In this document: one piece after another, positions 46,002 to 55,017 of the stretch
Position numbering within the stretch: the first letter of the stretch is position 1
How the letters are laid out: the number at the start of each line of letters is the position of its first letter
Origin: CALFMR01 sp035550595
GTDB lineage: Bacteria > Acidobacteriota > Vicinamibacteria > Vicinamibacterales > SCN-69-37
DNA: 64,000 nucleotides
NCBI GenBank assembly: GCA_035550595.1
Contig: DASZOV010000096.1
Coordinates: 1 to 64,000, forward strand
Direction of reading: 5' to 3'
Program-made: the position numbers and the translations under genes
Notes under the pieces: model-generated
Databases searched by the model: none
Told to the model about the DNA's origin: nothing
The model's input: the letters and a program-made list of their open reading frames with translations, nothing else

Positions 46002-47030
46002 TCACATCCACCCGAGCGCGCGAAGATTGTGCACGCTGCGGTCGAGGTCGTTGCCTTCGTAAGCGACGATCGCCTCACCCGGCGCGTTACGTTCCCACGG
46101 CGTTCGATAGTCGTCGCGCTCGTCCAGGCGTTTGGCGTACAGACGGCCGAGCGCCGTGCCCAGTTCCGACGCCTCGCGCGGGGGATAACCGTTCCACCAG
46201 GCCGGTGTGAACAGCCGGATGTGCCGCGCTTCGAGCGCGCCACACTCGATCGATGCCGTGAGCGACGCGTGATGTGGCGCGAGGACCTCGGCCATCTCCG
46301 CGAGCGGCGCGCTGCCGTCGCCGATGGGGCAGCGCACGAGCCGATAGCCCTCGGCCGTGAACGCGGCGCGATAGTCCTTCAGGTGCACGTGCCGGACGCG
46401 CGGCGCCACGCGGCCGACGAACGCGATCGGATCTTCGCCGACCGCGAACGGATTGCCCGTGTCGAGCACGATGCCGACGTTCGGGCCCGCGTTCGTCGCG
46501 AGATCGAGCAGTTCCTCGCTGCCGAAGTCCTGATGATCTTCGATCGCGATGTCGAGCCCCGTGTCAGCGGCCCGCGGCGCTTCGGCGACGAGCGTCCGCC
46601 GCGCGTGCTGGACGATGTCCGTCCAGCCGGAGCCGCGTGCAGCTCGCGCGCCCTCGAGCACCGGGCTGAGGTGCAGCCGGATGAGCGTTCCGCCAATCGC
46701 CCGTGTGACGCGAATGGCTCCGGCCAGCGTTTCGCCCGGTTCGCCCGTCAGGCCCTGGCTGTAGATGACGGCGTATCCGAGCGGTGCGATGTGATCGCGC
46801 AGCGTGGCGAGCGCCGCCGCATCGAGCGGCAGCAGCCACCGGCTGTCGAGCTCGAGACATCTGGCGCCGATCGCGCGCGCGATGTCGATGAAGCCGTCGA
46901 CGCCGACGGCGTTCGGATTCGCGCGTGACGTGCCCCAGCCCTGCAGGCCGACCGTGTAGGTGAGGCCGTACGGATTCAGTCCGATCTCGAAGATGGCGCG
47001 TGCGCCCCTTTGTGCTACTGTGCCGCCCAT
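46002..47030 (-). CDS. TIM-barrel sugar phosphate isomerase/epimerase
   Basis: 342 aa, xylose isomerase-like barrel. Recognisable metal-site strands are TGLDIAIEDHQDF (Glu), GIVLDTGNPF (Asp), RHVHLKDYRA (His, Lys) and TASIECGALEA (Glu). The start codon at 47030 overlaps the plus-strand ATG of the next gene (CATG), so upstream in-frame sequence is not used. Substrates of this family include sugars, hydroxypyruvate and inosose. It precedes an SDR by 25 bp. Confidence 0.8.
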   Translation of the reverse strand: MGGTVAQRGARAIFEIGLNPYGLTYTVGLQGWGTSRANPNAVGVDGFIDIARAIGARCLELDSRWLLPLDAAALATLRDHIAPLGYAVIYSQGLTGEPGETLAGAIRVTRAIGGTLIRLHLSPVLEGARAARGSGWTDIVQHARRTLVAEAPRAADTGLDIAIEDHQDFGSEELLDLATNAGPNVGIVLDTGNPFAVGEDPIAFVGRVAPRVRHVHLKDYRAAFTAEGYRLVRCPIGDGSAPLAEMAEVLAPHHASLTASIECGALEARHIRLFTPAWWNGYPPREASELGTALGRLYAKRLDERDDYRTPWERNAPGEAIVAYEGNDLDRSVHNLRALGWM

Positions 47031-47883
47031 GACACCACGAAATGGTATGTCGAGACGGTCATTTCTCGCGATCGCTGGTGCCGCGCCCGTCGCCGCGTCC
47101 GTTCTGGCGGGCGCCCGGCGGAAGGACGTGCCGATCGGTCTCGAGCTGTATTCGGTCCGCACGGAGCTCGATCGCGACCTGACCGGCACGGTCGCCGCGG
47201 TCGGCAAGATGGGCTATCAGGTCGTCGAGTTCTTCGCGCCGTACCTCGACTGGACGACCGACACGGCGAAGACCGTGCGCAAGGTCCTCGACGACAACGG
47301 CCTCGTGTGTCACTCGACGCACAACAACGGCCCGTCGTTCACGCCCGACGGCCTGAAGAAGGCGATCGAGCTCAACCAGATTCTCGGCAGCCGGACGATC
47401 ATCATGGCCAGTGCGCCGCGTGTCACCGGCATCGACGGATGGAAAGCGCTCGGCGGTCAGCTCACCGAGGTCGCCGGCCAGTTGAAGCCGCTCGGCATGA
47501 CGACCGGGTACCACAACCATCAAGTGGAATGGCGGCCGGTCGACGGCCAGCGGCCGATGGACGTGCTCGCGGCGAGCACGCCGCCCGAGGTCGTGCTGCA
47601 ATTCGACGTCGGCACGTGCGTCGAGATGGGCGCGGACCCGGTCGCGTGGATCACCGCGAATCCCGGCCGCATCCGGAGCCTGCACCTCAAGGACTGGGGC
47701 GCGGGCCAGGACCGCGGCTACCGCGTCGCGTTCGGCGAAGGCGACGTGCCGTGGAAGCCGATCCTCGCGGCCGCCGAAGCCACGGGCGGCGTCGAGTACT
47801 ACCTCATCGAACAGGAACAGAGTCCGGACCAGCTCGCCATGGCGCGGCATTGCCTGGACAACTGGAAGAAGCTTCGCGCCTGA
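47029..47883 (+). CDS. Tat-exported TIM-barrel sugar isomerase/epimerase
   Basis: 284 aa with SRRSFLAIAGA near the start, a twin-arginine signal ending around residue 28. The barrel has YHNHQVEWR, FDVGTCVEMG, HLKDWG and EYYLIEQE strands that supply the metal site. Periplasmic export by Tat implies it is folded with its metal in the cytoplasm. The start overlaps the divergent gene; ATG 47047 is an alternative that gives a more usual Tat start. A YeiH-type transporter gene follows by 21 bp. Confidence 0.82.
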   Translation: MTPRNGMSRRSFLAIAGAAPVAASVLAGARRKDVPIGLELYSVRTELDRDLTGTVAAVGKMGYQVVEFFAPYLDWTTDTAKTVRKVLDDNGLVCHSTHNNGPSFTPDGLKKAIELNQILGSRTIIMASAPRVTGIDGWKALGGQLTEVAGQLKPLGMTTGYHNHQVEWRPVDGQRPMDVLAASTPPEVVLQFDVGTCVEMGADPVAWITANPGRIRSLHLKDWGAGQDRGYRVAFGEGDVPWKPILAAAEATGGVEYYLIEQEQSPDQLAMARHCLDNWKKLRA

Positions 47884-47904
47884 ACGGCTGGAAGGTGCCG
47901 CGTC

Positions 47905-49401
47905 ATGAGTGAACGTACGGCTCAGGACTCGTCCATCACCACGCGCCGCGCCGACGGCGTCGCGCTCGCGCCTCGGCTCAGCGAGGACTGGCTCTCAGTC
48001 ATCATCGGGCTCGCGATCTTTGCCGTCGCGCTTCTCGGCATCGCTGGCCTCGACCTGCTCGGCTGGGTCGCGACGACGTCGGTGTGGAGCGAGTTCTCGA
48101 CGGCGCTGGGGACGGCGTCGAAGACGTATGCCTCGCTCGGCGGATTCGGCGCGCTCCTCGTCACGTACGTCGTGCTGCTCGCCGTGCTCAGCGCCGCCTC
48201 GATGGCGCTCGGCAGCCGGCCCGGTCGATTCGCGCTCGCCTTCACGGCCGTCTTCTGGATCGCGTACGCGAGCTGGACCATCGGGAGCAACGCCCACTTT
48301 GCTGCAGTGACCGACGCCGAGCTGCAGAAGTTCGGCATCTCCTGGTCGCTGAAGCTGACCAACGAAGGCGGCTACATCGTCGCGCTCGTCATCGGCCTCG
48401 TCGTAGCCAATTTCCTGCCACGCTTCGGCGAGGCGATTCGCGACGCGGTGCGGCCCGAGCTCTACATCAAGATCGCGATCGTGCTGCTCGGCGGCGTGTT
48501 CGCCGTGACGGCCGCGGGTAAGCTCGGGTTCACGTCCGCGCTCCTGCTTCGCGGCGTGGCCGCGATCATCGAGGCGTACCTCATCTACTGGGCCGTCATC
48601 TATTACGTCGCGCGCAAGTGGTTCGGCTTCAATCGTGAGTTCGCCGTGCCGCTGGCGTCCGGCATCTCGATCTGCGGCGTCTCGGCGGCCATCGCGACCG
48701 GCGCGGCCATTCGCGCACGGCCCATCGTTCCCGTGCTCGTGTCGTCGCTCGTCGTCGTGTTCGCGGTCGTCGAGGTGCTCGTGCTGCCGTTCCTCGCGCA
48801 GACGTTTCTCTCGCACGAGCCGCTCGTGGCTGGCGCGTGGCTCGGGCTGGCGGTCAAGACGGACGGCGCGGCCGTGGCGGCCGGTGGCATGAGCGAAGCG
48901 CTGATCCTCGCGAAAAACGCGGCCGAAGGCATCAACTACGAGCCGAACTGGATCGTCGGCACGACGACGACGGTCAAGGTGTTCATCGACGTGTTCATCG
49001 GCATCTGGGCGTTCGTGCTGAGCTACATCTGGACGAACTACATCAACGAAGGTGAGCCCGACAAGGCGCGCGCGTCGGAGATCTGGGCGCGTTTTCCGAA
49101 GTTCATCATCGGCTTCGTCATCACCTTCGTCGTCGGGCTGCTGCTGGCACTGGCCGCGCCGGCCGACGTCGCCGCACGCGTGCCGGCGGCGATCGGCGAG
49201 ACGAACGCGTTCCGGCTGATCTTCTTCGTCCTGACGTTTTTCTCGATTGGCGTCCTGTCCGAGTTCAAGCGGCTCTGGCAGGAGGGCCTCGGCAAGCTCG
49301 CCGCGGTCTACGTGGTCAGCCTGTTCGGCTTCGTGATCTGGGTGGGACTTTTGATCTCGTGGCTGTTCTTCGCCGGCGTTCGTCCGCCGCTCGCGGGCTG
49401 A
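47905..49401 (+). CDS. Putative sulfate exporter family (YeiH-like) transporter
   Basis: 498 aa, about 12 membrane helices. The central region (LLGGVFAVTAAGKLGF, CGVSAAIATGAAIRA, AVAAGGMSEAL, IGTTTTVKVFIDV) matches the YeiH/UPF0324 family, of which no member's substrate is certain. This protein is longer than the usual 330-350 aa because of N- and C-terminal additions with extra helices. A 49-aa membrane protein gene lies after it, separated by a family H repeat. Confidence 0.75.
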   Translation: MSERTAQDSSITTRRADGVALAPRLSEDWLSVIIGLAIFAVALLGIAGLDLLGWVATTSVWSEFSTALGTASKTYASLGGFGALLVTYVVLLAVLSAASMALGSRPGRFALAFTAVFWIAYASWTIGSNAHFAAVTDAELQKFGISWSLKLTNEGGYIVALVIGLVVANFLPRFGEAIRDAVRPELYIKIAIVLLGGVFAVTAAGKLGFTSALLLRGVAAIIEAYLIYWAVIYYVARKWFGFNREFAVPLASGISICGVSAAIATGAAIRARPIVPVLVSSLVVVFAVVEVLVLPFLAQTFLSHEPLVAGAWLGLAVKTDGAAVAAGGMSEALILAKNAAEGINYEPNWIVGTTTTVKVFIDVFIGIWAFVLSYIWTNYINEGEPDKARASEIWARFPKFIIGFVITFVVGLLLALAAPADVAARVPAAIGETNAFRLIFFVLTFFSIGVLSEFKRLWQEGLGKLAAVYVVSLFGFVIWVGLLISWLFFAGVRPPLAG

Positions 49402-49424
49402 CGACGAAGATCAAAGGACGTCGC

Positions 49425-49478
49425 AAACTTCGAACTTTGAACTTCGAACGGATGAAGCGCCTCCGGCGCGTTTGGTTT
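49425..49478. repeat. Composite repeat, family H, copy 3 (inverse)
   Basis: Heptads AAACTTC, GAACTTT, GAACTTC, then GGATGA and the GCGCCTCCGGCGC hairpin: the same parts as copies 1 and 2 on the other strand. It lies between the YeiH-type gene and the small membrane protein. Confidence 0.65.
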
Positions 49479-49493
49479 CAAGGGACCGAGCCG

Positions 49494-49643
49494 ATGCCGA
49501 CCATCAAAGACGAACTCAACAAGGCCGAGTACGAGCCCCTGCTGCCGATCGAGAAGAAGCTGATCGTCTGGAGTCTCGTGCTCGGCGTCGTGCTGCTCGT
49601 CGCGCTCGCGTTCCTCAATCGGCTGTTTCCGCCGACGCTCTGA
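49494..49643 (+). CDS. 49-aa single-pass membrane protein next to YeiH-type transporter
   Basis: MPTIKDELNKAEYEPLLPIE... then one membrane segment (about residues 22-43). ATG preceded by AAGGGA; upstream in-frame codons fall inside the repeat. It is 92 bp downstream of the transporter gene and in the same direction. The regular layout (charged EYEPLLPIEKKL, then TM) suggests a small partner or regulator of the transporter; this is inference. No family recognised. Confidence 0.55.
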   Translation: MPTIKDELNKAEYEPLLPIEKKLIVWSLVLGVVLLVALAFLNRLFPPTL

Positions 49644-49649
49644 CCGGCG

Positions 49650-50744
49650 CTAGAGGTTCAGGTTCTTTCTCGCCCACTCGAGCGAGAGCTGGTTGTTCCG
49701 ATCTTCCAGCGCGAGGTGCGCCTCGGCCGACAGGCCCGTCGTCTTCGGCAGCGGCGCCTTCGGCGGGTTGTCGCGGACGAGCTTCAGCACGTGCGCGACG
49801 TCGCGGCCCGGCAGCGGGCTGTAGGTGTCGTCGAACGTCACCCAGTATTTGTCGGTGAAGATCGGAATCTTCAGCGGATCGCGCGTGATCATCTCGAGGT
49901 CGAACGGCGTGTCCGGATCTTTCTGCCGGAGCTTGGCCACCATGCCAGGGATGTCGAGGAATCCGTCACCGAGCGGTACTTCCGACAAGAGGAAGCCGTC
50001 CTCGTAGGGCGCGACCGCCATGTCCTTGATGTGGCACATGCGGATGAGCGGCAGCAGGTTGTCGAGCGTCTCCATCGGGTCCTCGCAGAGCGAGATGTTG
50101 TTCCCGAAGTCGAAGAGCACGCCGACGTACTCGCTGCCGAGCCCCTTCAGCCACGCGGCCTGCTCGGCCGACCGCCAGCCTTTGTGATTCTCGAGCGCCA
50201 CCGCGATCTGGTGTTTGCGCAGCACCGGCTCGGCGCGCGCCACCATCGCTTTGTTTTCCTCGAAGCTCGCCTTGAACGCGTCGAACGTGTCGAACGCCTC
50301 GTAGCGCCGCTGCGTGAGCGCCGCGCGCAGGCCGATCGCGCCGACGTCCTTCGACGCCTTGACGAGCGCGTCATAGCGCGGCAGGTCGGCATCGGTCTTC
50401 GGCAGCGGGAAGTCGAACACGACGCGCATGTGGTACGCGTCGAGCTTCTTGCGGAGCGCGGCGATCTCGGCTGGATCGGTCGGCGGCTCGCGCGTTTCGG
50501 CGCCGCCGTAGCCCATCTGGTAGCAGTAGTCGATCCAGTCGACGGGTGGTGTCGCCGCACGATTCGCACGGGTACGCGTGCCAAAGCCGGCCGCCGACGC
50601 GCCGAGTCCGAGCGGCCCGCGCGGATTGGGCGTCGCCGGCGTGGCGCCGGCCTGTGCCGCAGCCGCAATCGACGGCCGCGCGAGCAGAGGAGAGACCATG
50701 GCCGCCGACGCGGCCGTCTTCAGGAGTTCCCGACGGGTAATCAT
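49650..50744 (-). CDS. Tat-signal TIM-barrel sugar isomerase/epimerase
   Basis: 364 aa. The N-terminus MITRRELLKTAASAAMV carries a twin-arginine-like signal, cut near residue 30. The barrel shows VALENHKGW (Glu), GVLFDFGNN (Asp), RMCHIKDMA (His) and FDLEMITRDP (Glu). This is the third xylose-isomerase-like gene within 5 kb. It is divergent from the HEAT/cytochrome gene (66 bp between starts), suggesting that the pair is regulated together. Confidence 0.82.
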   Translation of the reverse strand: MITRRELLKTAASAAMVSPLLARPSIAAAAQAGATPATPNPRGPLGLGASAAGFGTRTRANRAATPPVDWIDYCYQMGYGGAETREPPTDPAEIAALRKKLDAYHMRVVFDFPLPKTDADLPRYDALVKASKDVGAIGLRAALTQRRYEAFDTFDAFKASFEENKAMVARAEPVLRKHQIAVALENHKGWRSAEQAAWLKGLGSEYVGVLFDFGNNISLCEDPMETLDNLLPLIRMCHIKDMAVAPYEDGFLLSEVPLGDGFLDIPGMVAKLRQKDPDTPFDLEMITRDPLKIPIFTDKYWVTFDDTYSPLPGRDVAHVLKLVRDNPPKAPLPKTTGLSAEAHLALEDRNNQLSLEWARKNLNL

Positions 50745-50809
50745 GACGGGGAGTTGTGACGCAAACAGGGACTGATTGCAAGCGACGCGCGCGAAGTCGA
50801 CAATAGGCC

Positions 50810-53800
50810 ATGACTCTGACCGATGCGATTCGTGCCGCTGCCCGCATGCCCGGGCGCCGCGTTCTCTTGACGGCCGGTCTCGCCGCTGCACTGCTCGCCA
50901 CGCCGTCGGCCGTGCTCGTGGGCACGGCGCAGGTGGCGTCGCAGACGCCGATGATCGGCAAGACGGTGACGCTCGATCCGGCCGCGGCGGCGAGCGAAGC
51001 GGCCAAGATTCGCAGCGAGACGAACGCCGAGGTCGCCGATGGACTCGTGCTGACCCTCTGGGCGCCGCCCGAGCTCGTCGCCGATTCATTCGGTATCGAT
51101 CTCGACAGCCATGGCGTCGCCTTCGTCGGCGCGTCGCCGCGATCGGGACAGCTCCTCGACATCCGCGGCCACGCCGACTGGGTGCCCGAGGTCCACACGC
51201 TGCACAGCACCGACGACCTGCGCGCGTTCTTCAAGCGCGTCATGGCGCCCGAGAAGAGCGACCAGAACACGTGGCTGCCCGACTACAACCACGACGGCGT
51301 TCGCGACTGGCACGATCTCAGCGTCATCAAGGAGCGCATCTACCGGATCGAGGACACCAATCACGACGGCGTCGCGGACCGGTCGCGCGTCGTCTTCGAA
51401 GGCTTCAACGAGGACGTGGCGAGCGACATCCTCGGCAGCATCCTCCTTCACGACGGCGACATCTACGCGACCGCCGCGCCGAACCTCTGGCGGCTGCACG
51501 ACAGCGACGGCGACGGCGTCTTCGACCAGAAGACGTCGCTCAGCGAGGGCTACTCGATTCATCCCGCCTTTTCCGGCCATGACATGTCGGCGCTCACGCT
51601 CGGTCCCGACGGCCGCATCTACTGGAAGATCGGCGACATCGGCATGAACGTCGTCGACCAGACCGGTCGGCGGTGGGTGAACGACAACCGCGGCGCCGTC
51701 ATGCGCGCCGATCCGGACGGCAGCCACTTCGAAGTCTTCGCGACCGGCATCCGCAACACGCAGGAGATCGCGTTCGACGCGTACGGCAATCTCGTCAGCG
51801 TCGACAACGACGGTGACTATCCCGGTGAGACCGAGCGCGTCGTCTACATCACGGAAGGATCGGACGCGGGCTGGCGCTCGACGTGGCAGTACGGCAAGTA
51901 CACGGACGAGACGAACAACCGCTACAACGTCTGGATCGACGAAGGGATGTTCAAGCCGCGCTTCGACGGCCAGGCGGCCTACATCGTGCCGCCCGTTGCG
52001 TCCTACCATCCTGGTCCGTCGGGCTTCGCGTTCAATCCGGGCACGGCGCTCGACGCCCGCTGGCACAACTACTTCTTCGTCACGAGCTTCACCGGCAGCG
52101 CGAGCAACGCGCGCGTCTACGCGTTCCAGTTGAAGCCGGATGGCGCGGGCTTCGATCTCGCGAACGACACGCAGATCTTGCAGGGTGTCCTGAGCCCCGG
52201 CATGCGCATCGGGCCGGACGGCGCGATCTATCTGACGGACTGGATCAGCGGTTGGGGCGCGAACGATCAGGGCCGCGTCTGGAAGCTCGACTCGAAGACC
52301 GGCGCGACCGATCCCGCGCGCGCCGAAGTGCAGACGCTGCTCCAGGCGGACTTCGCGTCGAAGTCGGCCGCCGACCTGCGCACGCTTCTCGGTCACGCCG
52401 ACATGCGCGTGCGCGAGAAGGCACAGTTCGCGCTCGTCGCCAAAAATGACGCGACGACGCTCGTCGATGCCGCCGAGCACGACACGAATCAGCTCGCGCG
52501 CATCCACGGCATGTGGGGGCTCGGCCAACTCGCGCGCAAGGATCCGGCGCGCGCCGCGTCGCTCGTGCCGCTGCTCGCGGATCAGGATCCCGAGATCCGC
52601 GCCCAGGCGGCCAAGCTTCTCGGCGACGTTCGGGATCACGATGCGATGTCGGCCCTCCTGCCGCTCCTCGCCGACGCCGCGCCGCGTCCGCGGTTCTTCG
52701 CCGCCCAGGCGCTCGGACGGATTGGCGACCACGCCGCGATCCAGCCGATCGTGACGATGCTCGCCGACAACAACGACCGGGACGTCTATCTGCGAAGCGC
52801 AGGCATCGTCGCGCTCGCGAACATCGGCGATGGGGCGGCGGTGGCGGCGCTCGCGTCGCATCCGTCTCGCGCCGTGCGCCTCGCGGCGGTCGTCGTGCTG
52901 CGGCGTTTGCACGATGCACATGTCGCCGATTTCCTCGGTGACGCCGATGCAGCGGTGGCCACCGAGGCGGCGCGCGCGACGAACGACGAACGAGGTATCG
53001 CGGACGCCGTGCCGGCGCTGGCTCGTGCGCTGACGACGACGAAGGTCACGACCGAGCCGTTTCTGCGGCGGGCCATCAGCGCCAACTCGCGGCTCGGCGA
53101 CGGCGCATCGGCTGCGCGACTGGCCGCGTTCGCGCGCCGGCCCGGCACCGATCCGGCCGTTCGCGAGGAAGCGATTCGCGCGCTGGGCGTCTGGCTGACG
53201 CCGTCGCGTTTCGATCGTGTCGATGGTGCCGAGCTCGGCGATGCGCTCGCACGCCAGCGTGATGCCGCGGGCGCGCGCGAAGCGATGGGCTCGCTCGTCG
53301 GCCTGCTCGAGTCGAACGACACGGCGGCGACCGTCAAAGTCGCCGTCATCGACGGCGCGGCACGGCTCGGCGTGAAGGATGCCGTGCCGGCCATTCTCGC
53401 TCGCCTGCGCGGCGACACGGCGTCGCCCGTGCGCGTCGCGGCGCTCCGCGCACTCCAGACGCTCGATCCAGGCGGCGTCGACGCGACCGTGCAGATCGCG
53501 CTCGCGAGCACCGATCCTCAGTTGCGTATGGCGGCCATCGGCACCATGGCGTCCATGCCGCTGCCGGCCGCCGAGAAGGTCGATCACCTGTCATCGGTCG
53601 TCACGAGCGGCTCCGTGGGTGAGCAGCAGGCCGCGCTCGCCGCGCTGGGCCAGGTCAAGGGATCGGAAGCGGAAACGGCGCTCGACCACCTGCTCGACCA
53701 GGTCGCGACGCACGCGGTCGCGCCCGACATCGAGCTCGACGTGTTCGAAGCCGCGCGCACGAACGGTGCGGCGTCACTCGCTGCGAAGCTCGACACGATG

Positions 53801-54274
53801 CGCGTCGGCCGTACGCTCGAGCACCTAGCGACCGTGTTTCCCGAGGCGCTGCTGCACGGTGGCGATCGGCAGGCGGGGCTTCGCGTCGTGACCACGAATC
53901 CGGCGGCGCAGTGCGGTCGTTGCCACACGGTCGGCGACTCGACCGCCGGCGTCGGGCCGAACCTGTCGCACATCGGCACGACGCTGCCGCGCGAGACGCT
54001 GTTGCAGGCACTCATCGATCCGAGCGCGCGCATCGCGCCGGGCTACGGCACGGTGACGGTGACGCTCCGGAACGGCCAAACCGTCGAAGGTCTGCTGCGC
54101 GAGGACACGGCGTCGGGCCTCGTCATCGAGGACGCGTCCGGCACGCGACGCCAGGTGGCTGCGGCCGACATCGCCAAGCGCGTCAACGCGCCTTCGGCGA
54201 TGCCGCCGATGGGCGCGCTCCTCACGCCCGCCGAAATCCGCGACGTCGTCGAGCTACTGACGACGTTGAAGTGA
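50810..54274 (+). CDS. PVC-type sugar dehydrogenase with HEAT repeats and cytochrome c domain
   Basis: 1154 aa. A signal anchor (residues 15-45) precedes a beta-propeller dehydrogenase region (about 75-490, repeated GPDGRIYW, GPDGAIYLTDW), a long HEAT-repeat block (about 500-1000, repeated LL-AD--P--R--AA-ALG) and a C-terminal cytochrome c domain with CGRCHT (CxxCH haem site) and a Met ligand candidate in SAMPPMG. Such proteins oxidise sugars or alcohols outside the cytoplasm and pass electrons to haem. Neighbouring sugar isomerase genes fit carbohydrate oxidation. The substrate is unknown. Confidence 0.82.
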   Translation: MTLTDAIRAAARMPGRRVLLTAGLAAALLATPSAVLVGTAQVASQTPMIGKTVTLDPAAAASEAAKIRSETNAEVADGLVLTLWAPPELVADSFGIDLDSHGVAFVGASPRSGQLLDIRGHADWVPEVHTLHSTDDLRAFFKRVMAPEKSDQNTWLPDYNHDGVRDWHDLSVIKERIYRIEDTNHDGVADRSRVVFEGFNEDVASDILGSILLHDGDIYATAAPNLWRLHDSDGDGVFDQKTSLSEGYSIHPAFSGHDMSALTLGPDGRIYWKIGDIGMNVVDQTGRRWVNDNRGAVMRADPDGSHFEVFATGIRNTQEIAFDAYGNLVSVDNDGDYPGETERVVYITEGSDAGWRSTWQYGKYTDETNNRYNVWIDEGMFKPRFDGQAAYIVPPVASYHPGPSGFAFNPGTALDARWHNYFFVTSFTGSASNARVYAFQLKPDGAGFDLANDTQILQGVLSPGMRIGPDGAIYLTDWISGWGANDQGRVWKLDSKTGATDPARAEVQTLLQADFASKSAADLRTLLGHADMRVREKAQFALVAKNDATTLVDAAEHDTNQLARIHGMWGLGQLARKDPARAASLVPLLADQDPEIRAQAAKLLGDVRDHDAMSALLPLLADAAPRPRFFAAQALGRIGDHAAIQPIVTMLADNNDRDVYLRSAGIVALANIGDGAAVAALASHPSRAVRLAAVVVLRRLHDAHVADFLGDADAAVATEAARATNDERGIADAVPALARALTTTKVTTEPFLRRAISANSRLGDGASAARLAAFARRPGTDPAVREEAIRALGVWLTPSRFDRVDGAELGDALARQRDAAGAREAMGSLVGLLESNDTAATVKVAVIDGAARLGVKDAVPAILARLRGDTASPVRVAALRALQTLDPGGVDATVQIALASTDPQLRMAAIGTMASMPLPAAEKVDHLSSVVTSGSVGEQQAALAALGQVKGSEAETALDHLLDQVATHAVAPDIELDVFEAARTNGAASLAAKLDTMRVGRTLEHLATVFPEALLHGGDRQAGLRVVTTNPAAQCGRCHTVGDSTAGVGPNLSHIGTTLPRETLLQALIDPSARIAPGYGTVTVTLRNGQTVEGLLREDTASGLVIEDASGTRRQVAAADIAKRVNAPSAMPPMGALLTPAEIRDVVELLTTLK

Positions 54275-54319
54275 CCGACGGCAGCTAGTTCCCCTGGGCC
54301 TTCAGGCCCAGGGTTCTAA

Positions 54320-54895
54320 CTACTTCTTCTTGATCTGCACCACCTCGAGCCGCCGCAGCATGCGGATCGATCGCGCCGGCCGAACGTCGCCCGGCACGAC
54401 GATCCGCAGGGGACCGGTCGTCGCGTCGAGCGGTCCGCCGTCGACCGTGTCGGCGACGATCACCTCGCTGTGCGTGAAGGCCGGATCGAGCTCGGCGAGC
54501 GAGTAGACGACTTCGTAGCCATCCGATGCGGTGGCCAATACATAGGTCGAAACCGCTGGACCGCGGAAGCGGCCGCCGAGCGGCGCACCCGCGCGCGCGA
54601 GCAGGTCGCCCACGAGGACGCCGGCGTACGTGCGCGTGACGTCGTGTTCGCGGACGGTCACCGTGTGACGCGACATCGCGCGCAGCGCGGCGAGATCGAG
54701 CGTGAGCGGATGCGGCACGTCGCCGGCGATCGCGAGTGACGTCGTAGGCGCGTGGGCAGATGGCGCCTGCCGCACGGTGGGCGATTGCGCGGTGACGGTG
54801 ACCACGAGCGAGACGACGACGCTTGAGGCGACGCACGTCAGGCGGCGGCGAGCAGAGGCGGACGGTCTCGGATGACGATTCGCGAGCCCCAACAT
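54320..54895 (-). CDS. Molybdopterin-binding oxidoreductase-fold protein
   Basis: 191 aa from MLGLANRH (an ATG at 54907 is also in frame). A signal segment (about residues 15-37) leads to a sulfite-oxidase-like molybdopterin domain core: AGVLVGDLLARAG, YVLATASDGYEVVYSLAEL and GPLRIVVPGD. This is the short stand-alone form, lacking the conserved Cys ligand seen in true sulfite oxidases, so it may not bind molybdenum. It is divergent from a TonB receptor, sharing a short AT-rich control region. Confidence 0.7.
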   Translation of the reverse strand: MLGLANRHPRPSASARRRLTCVASSVVVSLVVTVTAQSPTVRQAPSAHAPTTSLAIAGDVPHPLTLDLAALRAMSRHTVTVREHDVTRTYAGVLVGDLLARAGAPLGGRFRGPAVSTYVLATASDGYEVVYSLAELDPAFTHSEVIVADTVDGGPLDATTGPLRIVVPGDVRPARSIRMLRRLEVVQIKKK

Positions 54896-54905
54896 GAGTG
54901 CGATC

Positions 54906-54942
54906 ATATCGACTTGAAACGATACAGTAATCGGTCGATATT
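54906..54942 (+). promoter_or_regulatory. Promoter with inverted-repeat operator between molybdopterin-fold and TonB genes
   Basis: TTGAAA (54914) and GATATT (54937) with a 17-bp spacer form a plausible sigma-70-type promoter for the TonB receptor. Perfect arms ATATCGAC (54906-54913) and GTCGATAT (54934-54941) flank it, so a dimeric repressor could block RNA polymerase. The region is strikingly AT-rich for this genome. Confidence 0.45.
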
Positions 54943-55017
54943 GATTTATTACAGGTCGTACTGGTACAAGGGGCACTCCGCATGGCGCATCCCGCGCGTG
55001 CGTTCCCCGCGAGGTCC

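Noticed and set aside
51086..53587. 833-codon minus-strand frame opposite the HEAT/cytochrome gene
   Set aside because: It matches no family and lies wholly within a recognised gene; explained by GC3 bias.
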